A stretch of DNA of 64,000 nucleotides, taken from Nitrosococcus watsonii C-113. GTDB taxonomy: Bacteria; Pseudomonadota; Gammaproteobacteria; Nitrosococcales; Nitrosococcaceae. The notes beneath the pieces were generated by a model. That model was not told the origin of the DNA, ran no database searches, and was given only the letters and a program-made list of their open reading frames with translations. Made by a program: the position numbers and the translations under genes. The stretch is from assembly GCF_000143085.1 (NCBI RefSeq), contig NC_014315.1, positions 2,758,001 to 2,822,000 on the forward strand, read 5' to 3'. This document shows, one piece after another, positions 53,137 through 61,571 of this stretch (position 1 is its first letter; every line of letters starts with the position of its first letter).

Positions 53137-53913
53137 ATGAACAAATTCATTTCCCTTATTTCATTACCTGGTAAAAACAAAATTTTCTCCTTCCTCGCTA
53201 TCCTGTCAACGTTGCTTTTAAGCACCGCCTTATTAGCAGATGAACAGTCGCAGCAACCCGGCGCAGACGAGGGCCAACCACCTTCTAATCAGAGCCAGGA
53301 ATCCAATCAAGGATTCCGGGTGACGGGCTCTTATTCAAATATTTACAAAGCCACGGGCGTGATTGGCACAACGGTTAAAAATAAACAAGATAAAAAATTA
53401 GGAGAAATTAGCGATCTGGTTATTGATAAATCAGGTCAAGTAAAATATGCGGTTTTAACTCATGGCGAAACCCTTGGCGTGGGCGGAAAAAAAACTGCTA
53501 TTTCCTGGGATCTGATTCAGTTTTCTTCCGATGGAAAGAAGTATTCCTTAGTCCTGGATGCCACGCCAGAAGAGTTAGAGAATGCGCCTTCCTTCAATAA
53601 GGATAATTGGCCCGCCAACGCCCAAGTGACTGATACCAGCTCCTTGCAAGGGCAGCAACAATCCTCGGATAGCTCCTCTACGGACCAAGACTCAACCAGC
53701 AAAGGATCACAATCCCAGCAGGGCGGCAACGGAAACGGAGCTAACAGAACAGTCACTGTCCAAGAGGGCGATACCCTTGCCGACATTGCCCACCATGCTT
53801 ACGGCGATGCCAGTAAGTGGCGCCTGATTTATAACGCCAACAAGGACAAAATTAAAGATCCCAAGGATTTGCTGGTAGGGACGAAATTGACCATCCCCTC
53901 GCCCAATGAATAA
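53137..53913 (+). CDS. PRC-barrel plus LysM periplasmic protein
   Basis: 258 residues from ATG 53137 (AGAGGA 10 nt upstream); a TTG at 53110 is disfavoured. A signal peptide (SFLAILSTLLLSTALLA) is followed by a Gln/Ser linker. A PRC barrel (GVIGTTVKNKQDKKLGEISD to AISWDLIQFSSDGK) precedes NKDNWPANAQ, a second linker and a C-terminal LysM domain (VTVQEGDTLADIAHHAYGDA). It probably sits in the periplasm attached to peptidoglycan. It joins the domains found separately in the 40602 and 33225 proteins. Confidence 0.8.
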   Translation: MNKFISLISLPGKNKIFSFLAILSTLLLSTALLADEQSQQPGADEGQPPSNQSQESNQGFRVTGSYSNIYKATGVIGTTVKNKQDKKLGEISDLVIDKSGQVKYAVLTHGETLGVGGKKTAISWDLIQFSSDGKKYSLVLDATPEELENAPSFNKDNWPANAQVTDTSSLQGQQQSSDSSSTDQDSTSKGSQSQQGGNGNGANRTVTVQEGDTLADIAHHAYGDASKWRLIYNANKDKIKDPKDLLVGTKLTIPSPNE

Positions 53914-53929
53914 GTGATAAAAAATATAA

Positions 53930-53961
53930 GCATGGACGGGTTGTTAATCATCCGTCCATGC
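53930..53961 (+). terminator. Perfect 10-bp stem-loop after PRC/LysM gene
   Basis: GCATGGACGG and CCGTCCATGC are exact complements around a 12-nt loop, starting 17 bp after the stop codon. Likely terminator separating it from the SDR gene; no long T tract. Confidence 0.7.
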
Positions 53962-54020
53962 GTGGCTTGTTAAGTCTTTCCTAAGCTTAATAGTAACCAC
54001 CAACGTCTAGGCGATAAAAA

Positions 54021-55010
54021 ATGTCTTTTTCCCCTAAAGTCGTTGTGATCACGGGCGCCTCCGCAGGCGTGGGCCGAGCAACCGCCCAGGCGTTCGCGAG
54101 AAACGGCGCCTCCATTGGATTACTGGCGCGAGGGCGTGAAGGGCTGGAAGGCGTGCGCCGGGAAGTCGAATCCCAGGGTGGAAAAGCTTTGATCCTGCCA
54201 ACGGATGTGGCCGATGCGGACCAAGTAGAAGCTGCGGCGGCCGCCGTTGAAAAAACCTTTGGCCCCATTGATGTCTGGGTTAACGATGCCATGACTAGCG
54301 TGTTCTCGCCGGTCAAGACAATGACTCCCGAGGAATTTCGGCGGGTCACCGAGGTGACTTATTTAGGCTGCGTCAATGGAACCTTGGCTGCCCTTAAACG
54401 TATGTTATCCCGCAATCGAGGGGTGATTATTCAGGTGGGTTCGGCATTGGCTTATCGGGCCATTCCCTTGCAATCATCCTATTGCGCCGCCAAGCACGCC
54501 ATTCGGGGCTTTACCGACTCCCTGCGGTGCGAACTGCTCTATGAAAAATCCCAGGTCCGCGTGACCATGGTGCAAATGCCCGCGCTCAACACGCCCCAGT
54601 TTGACTGGGTTAAATCGAGGCTGCCCCGCAAGGCTCAACCGGTGCCGCCGGTTTATCAACCGGAGGTTGCAGCCCGGGCCATCTTGTGGGCCGTCAAACA
54701 TCCCCACCGTGAACTTAAAGTGGGGCTACCGACGATTTTAATCGTGGCCATTAATAAGATTGCGCCGGGCCTGCTAGATCATTATTTAGCCCGCACGGGC
54801 TATCAATCCCAGCAGCGGGAAGAACCCGAAGATCCCAACCGCCCTCATAATCTGTGGAATCCGGTTGCAGGTGATTTCGGCGCCCATGGCAGCTTTGACA
54901 AGATAGCCCATCGCGGCAGCATTGCTCTTTGGGTAACCACCCACCCCCGTCGTCGGCTTGCCCTGGCGGTAGGGTTGATGTTAGCGCTATGGGTTCTAAT
55001 TTTTTTATAA
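54021..55010 (+). CDS. SDR-family oxidoreductase with C-terminal membrane helix
   Basis: 329 residues. Cofactor loop [20 protein letters not shown] is at the N-terminus, NDAM replaces the usual NNAG, and the catalytic YCAAKHAIRG is near residue 155. After residue 240 an extension ends in a hydrophobic segment (LALAVGLMLALWVLIFL), so the enzyme is probably membrane-associated. Similar extended SDRs are common near sugar or lipid genes. It starts a plus-strand run that continues with the TPP enzyme 89 bp later. Confidence 0.83.
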   Translation: MSFSPKVVVITGASAGVGRATAQAFARNGASIGLLARGREGLEGVRREVESQGGKALILPTDVADADQVEAAAAAVEKTFGPIDVWVNDAMTSVFSPVKTMTPEEFRRVTEVTYLGCVNGTLAALKRMLSRNRGVIIQVGSALAYRAIPLQSSYCAAKHAIRGFTDSLRCELLYEKSQVRVTMVQMPALNTPQFDWVKSRLPRKAQPVPPVYQPEVAARAILWAVKHPHRELKVGLPTILIVAINKIAPGLLDHYLARTGYQSQQREEPEDPNRPHNLWNPVAGDFGAHGSFDKIAHRGSIALWVTTHPRRRLALAVGLMLALWVLIFL

Positions 55011-55099
55011 GGGCAAGCGCCCGCCGGTTTTGCAGGCATCTAGGTGAGACCCGTTCAGGTGATATTACCAACAATCCTCAGCACAGGAGGTTGAGCAGC

Positions 55100-56902
55100 A
55101 TGAGCCAATTAGTCAGCGATTTTCTCCTACAGCGATTAGGCGAGTGGGGTATCCGGCGAATTTATGGTTACCCTGGTGATGGCATCAATGGAATTATCGG
55201 CGCCCTCGGCCGGATTCAAGATCGGATGGAGTTTATTCAAACCCGCCATGAGGAAATGGCGGCTTTTATGGCCTGCGCCCATGCTAAATTCACCAGCGAG
55301 GTGGGCGTTTGCCTGGCCACTTCAGGGCCCGGCGCCATCCATCTATTGAATGGCCTGTATGACGCCAAACTGGATCACCAACCGGTGGTGGCCATTGTCG
55401 GTCAACAATCCCGCGCCGCTCTAGGAGGGCATTACCAACAGGAAGTGGATCTCATCTCCTTGTTCAAGGATGTGGCCCATGAATACGTGCATATGTGCGC
55501 CTCTCCCATCCAGGCGCGTCATTTAATTGATCGCGCGGTCCGCATCGCCAAGGCCGAACGCACCGTCACCTGCCTTATCTTTCCCAATGACGTGCAGGAG
55601 CTGGAAGCGGTTGAGAAACCGCCCCGGGCCCACGGCACTGTTCATTCCGGCGTTGGCTATACAATTCCCCAGGTGATTCCCCGGCAGGAAGATCTGCAGC
55701 GGGCCGCCGAAGTGCTCAACAAAGGCAGCAAGGTAGCTATCCTGGTAGGCGCCGGCGCTTTGGGAGCCACCGATGAGGTTATCCAGGTCGCTGAACTGCT
55801 CGGGGCGGGGGTTGCGAAAGCCTTGCTGGGCAAGGCCGCGCTGCCCGATGAACTCCCTTTTGTGACTGGCTCTATTGGCCTTTTGGGGACTAAGCCAAGC
55901 TGGGAGCTAATGGATGGCTGCGACACCTTTTTTATGATTGGCTCTGCTTTTCCCTACTCTGAGTTTCTGCCAGAAGAAGGTCAAGCCCGGGGTGTACAGA
56001 TTGACCTGGATGGGCGCATGCTAAGCTTGCGTTACCCCATGGAAGTCAATCTGGTAGGCGACAGCGCAGAAACTCTGCGAGCATTAATTCCCCTTCTTAA
56101 ACAAAAAACGAACCGGGCTTGGCGGGAGAAAATTGAAAGGGAGGTCGCCCAATGGTGGCAAGTGCTCGAAAGCCGCGCCATGCACGATGCCGATCCCATT
56201 AATCCGCAGCGGGTTTTCTGGGAGCTGTCTTCCCGGCTGCCGGAGAACTGCATCATCAGCAGCGACTCCGGTTCCGCCGCCAACTGGTATGCCCGGGATA
56301 TCAAGATCCGCCGGGGCATGATGGGTTCTCTCTCGGGGGGCTTGGCGACCATGGGGCCCGGCGTTCCCTATGCCATTGCCGCCAAATTCGCCTTTCCCGA
56401 TCGGGTAGTAATCGCCACCGTTGGCGACGGGGCCATGCAAATGAACGGTAACAGTGAACTAGTCACCGCCGCTAAATATTGGCAACAATGGCAAGATCCA
56501 CGCCTCATTGTCCTGGTACTCAATAATCGGGATCTCAACCAAGTTACCTGGGAGCAGCGAGTAATGGCGGGCGATCCCAAATTCGAAGGTTCTCAGAGCT
56601 TGCCCGATTTTCCCTATGCCCGCTATGCCGAATTATTAGGATTTAAAGGCATCCGCGTAGACCAGCCAGAAGATATCGGTCCCGCTTGGGAGGAAGCCCT
56701 AGCCGCTGACCGGCCAGTGGTGCTAGAGGCGTATACGGATGGGAACGTGCCACCCCTGCCGCCCCATATCAAACTGGAACAAGCCAAAGCCTACGTCTCC
56801 GCCCTGCTGCACCAGGATCCAGAAGCCATCAATATTATCAAGCAATCCATTAAGGAAATTAAGGAAAGCTGGTTTCCCAGCGATCAGGAAAAGAGGGGGT
56901 AA
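55100..56902 (+). CDS. Thiamine pyrophosphate-dependent enzyme (pyruvate oxidase/acetolactate synthase type)
   Basis: 600 residues from ATG 55100, set by AGGAGG 9 nt upstream; the open frame reaches 54929 but overlaps the SDR. N-terminal TPP domain has HEEMAAFMACAHAKF (activating Glu) and GPGAIHLLNGLYDAKLDHQP. The middle is a Rossmann domain (AILVGAGALGATDE). The C-terminal TPP-binding motif GDGAMQMNGNSELVTAAKYW ends with LNN. It resembles PoxB-like pyruvate oxidases and related decarboxylases. The 2-oxoacid and acceptor cannot be told from sequence. Six bases separate it from the next gene. Confidence 0.87.
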   Translation: MSQLVSDFLLQRLGEWGIRRIYGYPGDGINGIIGALGRIQDRMEFIQTRHEEMAAFMACAHAKFTSEVGVCLATSGPGAIHLLNGLYDAKLDHQPVVAIVGQQSRAALGGHYQQEVDLISLFKDVAHEYVHMCASPIQARHLIDRAVRIAKAERTVTCLIFPNDVQELEAVEKPPRAHGTVHSGVGYTIPQVIPRQEDLQRAAEVLNKGSKVAILVGAGALGATDEVIQVAELLGAGVAKALLGKAALPDELPFVTGSIGLLGTKPSWELMDGCDTFFMIGSAFPYSEFLPEEGQARGVQIDLDGRMLSLRYPMEVNLVGDSAETLRALIPLLKQKTNRAWREKIEREVAQWWQVLESRAMHDADPINPQRVFWELSSRLPENCIISSDSGSAANWYARDIKIRRGMMGSLSGGLATMGPGVPYAIAAKFAFPDRVVIATVGDGAMQMNGNSELVTAAKYWQQWQDPRLIVLVLNNRDLNQVTWEQRVMAGDPKFEGSQSLPDFPYARYAELLGFKGIRVDQPEDIGPAWEEALAADRPVVLEAYTDGNVPPLPPHIKLEQAKAYVSALLHQDPEAINIIKQSIKEIKESWFPSDQEKRG

Positions 56903-56908
56903 GGAGCG

Positions 56909-58012
56909 ATGGCCGCCCGCAGCATTGAGGTTCCTGTCGAAAAATTGGAAGTTTCGGCTTACCAAATTCCTACCGATTTTCCCGAGGCGGATGGAACCCT
57001 GAGCTGGGACGCCACGACTCTGGTTTTGGTCACCGCCACGGGAGGTGGCAAGCAGAGCCTGGGCTATACCTATGGCAATAAAGCCGTGGCGACTTTGATT
57101 GCCGGCAAGCTTACAGAAATGGTGGTTGGCCAAAACGCCATGGCCATTACCAGCAGCTGGCAAGCCATGGTAAAAGCCATCCGTAACCTAGGCCGGCCCG
57201 GCATCTGCTCCATGGCCATTGCCGCCGTGGATACCGCCCTGTGGGATCTGAAAGCCCGGCTTCTTGATTTGCCTCTGGTTGCCCTGCTAGGCGCGGCGCG
57301 GGCGGAAGCTCCTATTTATGGCAGCGGCGGTTTTACCAGTTACTCTTCCGAGCAGCTTCAAAAACAGCTAAGCGGCTGGGTAAGCGAGGGGATGCAGGCA
57401 GTCAAAATGAAGGTGGGCAGCCAGCCCCATCAGGACCCGGAGCGGGTGCGGCTCGCCCGCGAGGCCATTGGCGAGGAGGTGGCGCTGTTTGTGGACGGCA
57501 ACGGCGCCTATGGGCGCAAACAGGCGCTCGCCCTGGCCGAAGCCTTTGCCCAACACCGGGTAACGTGGTTTGAGGAGCCGGTCTCATCGGATGATTTGGA
57601 GGGCCTTCGCCTGCTCCGGGATCGGGGTCCAGCTGGGATGGACATCGCCGCCGGGGAATACGGCTATGATCAATATTACTTCCGCCATATGTTGGCGGCG
57701 GGCGCGGTGGACGTGCTGCAAGCAGACGCTACCCGCTGTGGGGGTATCACCGGCTTTATGGCAGCCAGCGCTCTTTGTCAAGGTTATGGCATTCCTCTGT
57801 CCGCCCATACGGCGCCGTCCCTCCATGCCCATGCTGTCTGCGCGCTCCCCCATATCCGCCCCCTGGAGTATTTCCACGATCATGCTCGCATTGAGGCGAT
57901 ATTCTTCGATGGTGTGCTCAAACCTGTAAATGGGGCCCTTAAGCCAGATACTTCCCGTCCTGGGCTGGGTCTAGAGTTGCGGCAGGCAGATGCCGCCCAA
58001 TATGCAATGTAA
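56909..58012 (+). CDS. Enolase-superfamily enzyme (mandelate racemase/muconate lactonising type)
   Basis: 367 residues. Capping N-terminal domain precedes a TIM barrel with the family residues: Lys166-Met-Lys168 (AVKMKVG), Asp196 and Asn198 (VDGNGAYG), Glu222 or 223 (WFEEPV), Glu250 (AAGEYGY), Asp in LQADATRCGG and His300 (LSAHTAPSLH). A KxK plus His pair fits acid-sugar dehydratases and racemases. Placement with a sugar-type GMC oxidase and a lactonase favours an aldonate dehydratase; substrate unproven. It overlaps no gene but follows the TPP gene by 6 bp. Confidence 0.85.
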   Translation: MAARSIEVPVEKLEVSAYQIPTDFPEADGTLSWDATTLVLVTATGGGKQSLGYTYGNKAVATLIAGKLTEMVVGQNAMAITSSWQAMVKAIRNLGRPGICSMAIAAVDTALWDLKARLLDLPLVALLGAARAEAPIYGSGGFTSYSSEQLQKQLSGWVSEGMQAVKMKVGSQPHQDPERVRLAREAIGEEVALFVDGNGAYGRKQALALAEAFAQHRVTWFEEPVSSDDLEGLRLLRDRGPAGMDIAAGEYGYDQYYFRHMLAAGAVDVLQADATRCGGITGFMAASALCQGYGIPLSAHTAPSLHAHAVCALPHIRPLEYFHDHARIEAIFFDGVLKPVNGALKPDTSRPGLGLELRQADAAQYAM

Positions 58013-58043
58013 TAAGCCTAAGCTTTTAATTTAGAGGGTAACG

Positions 58044-59669
58044 ATGGAAGCAGTGATTAACCATTATGATCTGATTGTCATCGGCAGTGGTCCCGGAGGC
58101 GCTTCTCTAGCCCAGCGTCTCGCACCCACTGGCAAGCGTATTCTTTTGATTGAGCGGGGCGGCTACCTGCCGCGCTCAATCGACAATTGGAACACGCGCA
58201 AGATATTCGTTGAGGGCCTTTACCAGGCGCGGGAAACTTGGTACGGCGGGAACGGCGAGGCCTTTCATCCTGGGTTGCACTACTATGTTGGCGGTAATTC
58301 AAAGGTCTACGGCGCGGCGCTGTTCCGGCTGCGCGAGCGCGACTTCCAGGAAGTTCGCCACGCTGACGGCGTCTCGCCCGAGTGGCCACTGAAATATGAT
58401 GTATTCGAGCCCTATTATGCCGAGGCCGAGCGGCTCTACCACGTGCATGGCGAGCGGGGCGAGGATCCAACCGAGCCGCCGGCGAACGGTCCTTACCCCT
58501 ATCCAGCCGTTGCACACGAGGCGCGCATCGAGGAACTCGGCAGAAATTTCCGCCGGCAGGGGTTGCGGCCTTTTCATCTGCCGCTTGGCATTTTGCTGGA
58601 CGAACGCGACGGCGTGACGCTGCCGACCAGCCCCTGCATCCGCACGCCTTACTTCGATGGCTATCCCTCGCCTCTGAATGGTAAAGCCGACGCCCAGGTG
58701 ATGTGCATCGATCCTATGCTTGCGGCCCACGATAACGTCACGCTCCTCACCCATGCCTATGTCTCGAAACTCGACACTGATGCCTCGGGCCGGCGCGTTA
58801 GCGCGGTCCGCGTCAAGCGCAATGGCGAAGAAGAAGACTATTCAGCCGACATCGTAGTAGTAGCCTGCGGCGCACTTTCCTCCGCGCTGCTGCTCCTGCG
58901 CTCGGCCAGCGATAAGCACCCGAACGGGCTTGCCAACGGCTCCGATCAGGTCGGCCGCAACTACATGCGCCACAACCAATCGGTGCTGATGGCGCTCGCT
59001 CCCAGGACAAACGACACCGTGTTCCAGAAGACACTCGCCGTGAGCGATTTCTATTTCAGCGCCGACGATTGGAATTATCCACTCGGCCTGATCCAGATGA
59101 TGGCCAAATCACATCCCGACCAGATTCGCGGCGAGGCGCTGCCGCAGTGGTTGCAGTGGCTACCGAAGATGCCGTTCGAAGCAATGGCAAAACACGCGAT
59201 GGATTTCTGGTTATCCAGCGAAGATTTACCGCAGCCGGAGAACCGCATCCGCTACGATGGCGAGCGGGTGGTACTCGATCTGACCGAGAACAACATGGAG
59301 GCGCATCACCGGCTAAAGCGCAAGCTCAAACATTTGCTGAGCAAGGCGGACACACGCCCGCATCTGCTGATGGAGCGCAGGCTCTACTTCGGCAAGAAAA
59401 TTCCTATCGGCGGTACTGCCCACCAGGCTGGCACCGCGCGCTTCGGCACCGATCCGGCAACCTCGGTGCTGGACCTCGATTGCAAGGCGCACGAGCTGGA
59501 TAATCTGTACATCGCGGATGCGAGCTTTTTCCCCTCCATCGGCGCGGTTAACCCGACCCTTACCATCATTGCCAATGGGCTGCGCATTGCCGACCGCATC
59601 AAGGAGCGCCTGAGCGCGTCCGTCCCGGTTACTAGCGGAGCCCAGGCGGACGCGAGGGGAAGCTTATGA
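58044..59669 (+). CDS. GMC-family FAD oxidoreductase
   Basis: 541 residues. Dinucleotide fold VIGSGPGGASLAQRLA at the N-terminus, then an acidic FAD-binding end LLIERGGYL. GMC C-terminal blocks are ARFGTDPATSVLDL, DNLYIADASFFPSIGAVNPT and LTIIANGLRIADRI. It oxidises an alcohol or sugar hydroxyl to carbonyl or lactone, passing electrons to an acceptor. DNA from here to about 61.6 kb is visibly richer in G+C than the core genes, which suggests horizontal acquisition. Its stop overlaps the DoxX start (ATGA). Confidence 0.9.
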   Translation: MEAVINHYDLIVIGSGPGGASLAQRLAPTGKRILLIERGGYLPRSIDNWNTRKIFVEGLYQARETWYGGNGEAFHPGLHYYVGGNSKVYGAALFRLRERDFQEVRHADGVSPEWPLKYDVFEPYYAEAERLYHVHGERGEDPTEPPANGPYPYPAVAHEARIEELGRNFRRQGLRPFHLPLGILLDERDGVTLPTSPCIRTPYFDGYPSPLNGKADAQVMCIDPMLAAHDNVTLLTHAYVSKLDTDASGRRVSAVRVKRNGEEEDYSADIVVVACGALSSALLLLRSASDKHPNGLANGSDQVGRNYMRHNQSVLMALAPRTNDTVFQKTLAVSDFYFSADDWNYPLGLIQMMAKSHPDQIRGEALPQWLQWLPKMPFEAMAKHAMDFWLSSEDLPQPENRIRYDGERVVLDLTENNMEAHHRLKRKLKHLLSKADTRPHLLMERRLYFGKKIPIGGTAHQAGTARFGTDPATSVLDLDCKAHELDNLYIADASFFPSIGAVNPTLTIIANGLRIADRIKERLSASVPVTSGAQADARGSL

Positions 59670-60202
59670 CCTGGCTGTCTGTTGACCTTGTTCCTCTCCT
59701 GATTCGCATCTGCCTGGTGATCCTGTTCCCCTTTAGCGCGCTCGACAAAATCTTCGATTGGCAGGGGGCGCTGAAGCAAGCGAAATCGAGCTTTCTGCCT
59801 AACGCGAGCGCGCCGTGGCTGTTGGTTGCCGCCATCATCGTGGAGTTGGCGGCGCCCTTTTGCATCGTACTCCGCTGGCATGATCAGCTCGCCGCCTTCG
59901 TACTTGCGGGCTTTTGCGTCGTCAGCGCGCTCCTTTATCACAATTTCTGGAACTACCCGGATTTCTGGATCAGGGGCGAGAGCAAGGCCCGTAGCCATTT
60001 CTGGGATTTTCTTAAGAACTTTGGGCTGGTCGGCGGCCTGTTGCTCATCGCCTGCGGCGCCACGCTGGCTCCCGCCGACAAGGTAGCTTCGCAGCCGCTA
60101 TCCTCGGCCCCGGTTTATTCACGGAGCGCGTCAGCCGCTCCGCCAGCACCTAGCCAAGCATTCGACCCATCAAATGAAAAGGTATCCGTCAATGAACAAT
60201 AA
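59666..60202 (+). CDS. DoxX-family membrane protein
   Basis: 178 residues with four predicted membrane helices (LLIRICLVILFPFSALDKIF, LVAAIIVELAAPFCIVL, AAFVLAGFCVVSALLYHNFW, LVGGLLLIACGATLA) and a Ser/Ala-rich tail. DoxX-type proteins often pass electrons to quinone or accompany oxidoreductases. It is translationally coupled to the GMC gene by ATGA, which suggests it could be the membrane electron acceptor partner of that enzyme. Confidence 0.8.
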   Translation: MTWLSVDLVPLLIRICLVILFPFSALDKIFDWQGALKQAKSSFLPNASAPWLLVAAIIVELAAPFCIVLRWHDQLAAFVLAGFCVVSALLYHNFWNYPDFWIRGESKARSHFWDFLKNFGLVGGLLLIACGATLAPADKVASQPLSSAPVYSRSASAAPPAPSQAFDPSNEKVSVNEQ

Positions 60203-60644
60203 GCAGGATGATAAACCCACAGTGCCCTACTGGCACATCTGGACTGATGAGGAGGGCGTGAGCCATCAGAATCAGTGCGCGCTGAAGGACTTCGAGCTAA
60301 GCAGCGTTGGCGACGCCGCGGCGCAGTGGAACAACCAGCAAGCACGCGGCGAGGCGACTATCGTGTTTGTGGTACTGCCAGAAAACTGGGTTGGCGAGTG
60401 GCACGAGAATCCCGCCCCGCAATGGATTCTGCCACTCTCGGGCCGCTGGTTCGTCGAATCAATGGACGGCACACGGGTGGAAATGGGCGCCGGCGAATTA
60501 TCATTCGGCGAAGACCAGAACTGTGTTGCCAACGACCAGGGTCACAAGGGTCATCGCTCTGGCACGATCGGCGACGAACCGGCGGTACTGATGACCGTGC
60601 GCCTACACGAGCCGCCGGTACGCAAACCTTGCCACATTCACTAA
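60192..60644 (+). CDS. Cupin-fold protein
   Basis: 150 residues from ATG 60192, overlapping the DoxX end by 11 bp; a more upstream in-frame ATG at 60174 is possible. Core beta strands run from EATIVFVVLPENWVGEWHEN through PAPQWILPLSGRWFVESMDG to GAGELSFGEDQNC, with a closing GHKGHRSGTIGDEPA. His residues in the first and second motifs could bind metal. Isomerase, dioxygenase or small-molecule sensor roles are all possible. Confidence 0.78.
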   Translation: MNNKQDDKPTVPYWHIWTDEEGVSHQNQCALKDFELSSVGDAAAQWNNQQARGEATIVFVVLPENWVGEWHENPAPQWILPLSGRWFVESMDGTRVEMGAGELSFGEDQNCVANDQGHKGHRSGTIGDEPAVLMTVRLHEPPVRKPCHIH

Positions 60645-60653
60645 GGGGCTTCC

Positions 60654-61571
60654 ATGAACACCGGTATGGCAAACATTGAGGTCCTAGACCCGCGTTTCAG
60701 ATCCATGGTGCTGCCCAACGCGCCGCTAGAGAAGCTGGGAGAAGGTTTCCGCTGGCTGGAAGGCCCAGTATGGTTTGCCGATCATCAGTGCCTGCTGGTG
60801 AGCGACATTCCCAACGACCGCATCCTGCGCTGGACTGAATCCGGCGGTGTGTCGATCTTTCGCGAACCCTCGAACTTCGCCAATGGCCACACGCGCGATT
60901 GCGAAGGACGGCTGGTTGGCTGCTCACACCAGGATCGTTGCATCAAGCGCACCGAACTCGATGGCCGCATAACCGTGCTTGCGGACTGCTACCAGGGTAA
61001 GCGTCTGAACTCGCCCAATGACATCGTGGTCAAGTCCGACGGCACGATCTGGTTTAGCGATCCGACCTTTGGCATCACTCGGGATTACGAAGGCGGCAAG
61101 CAGGAGTCGGAACTACCGCCGAGCTTGTACCGCTTCGATCCCCGCGATGGCGCGCTCACGGTAGTCGCCGATGATTTCCTTGGCCCCAATGGACTCTGCT
61201 TTTCGCCCGATGAAAGTTTGCTTTATGTAGCTGAGAGCGGGCCACCATTCGCAGACGATCCAGAGCAGTCTATCCGCGTGTTCGATGTCGCCGACGATGG
61301 CGCGCGTTTGCAAAACCCGCGCCTATTCCATCAGGTCAATCCGGGCATGGCCGATGGCTTCCGCTGCGACGAGGAAGGCAATATCTGGACAAGCGCCGCC
61401 GACGGGGTGCACTGTATTAGCCCGTCCGGCGACTTATTGGGCAAGCTCAAGGTACCCTTCGTCGTCTCCAACCTGGCTTTCGGTGGGCGTAATCGTAGTC
61501 GACTTTTCATCTGTGGCTCTCAGACCTTGTTTGCACAGTATGTAAACCGGCGTGGCGCGGCGCGGCCATGA
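60654..61571 (+). CDS. SMP-30/gluconolactonase-family lactonase
   Basis: 305 residues of a six-bladed propeller. EGFRWLEGPVWF carries the first metal Glu, RLNSPNDIVVKSDGTIWFSD the Asn and Asp ligands, and FLGPNGLCFSPDESLLYVAE the next blade. Calcium- or zinc-dependent lactone hydrolysis is the usual activity. Beside a GMC dehydrogenase this fits opening of the sugar lactone formed by oxidation. Its stop overlaps the following ATG. Confidence 0.88.
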   Translation: MNTGMANIEVLDPRFRSMVLPNAPLEKLGEGFRWLEGPVWFADHQCLLVSDIPNDRILRWTESGGVSIFREPSNFANGHTRDCEGRLVGCSHQDRCIKRTELDGRITVLADCYQGKRLNSPNDIVVKSDGTIWFSDPTFGITRDYEGGKQESELPPSLYRFDPRDGALTVVADDFLGPNGLCFSPDESLLYVAESGPPFADDPEQSIRVFDVADDGARLQNPRLFHQVNPGMADGFRCDEEGNIWTSAADGVHCISPSGDLLGKLKVPFVVSNLAFGGRNRSRLFICGSQTLFAQYVNRRGAARP

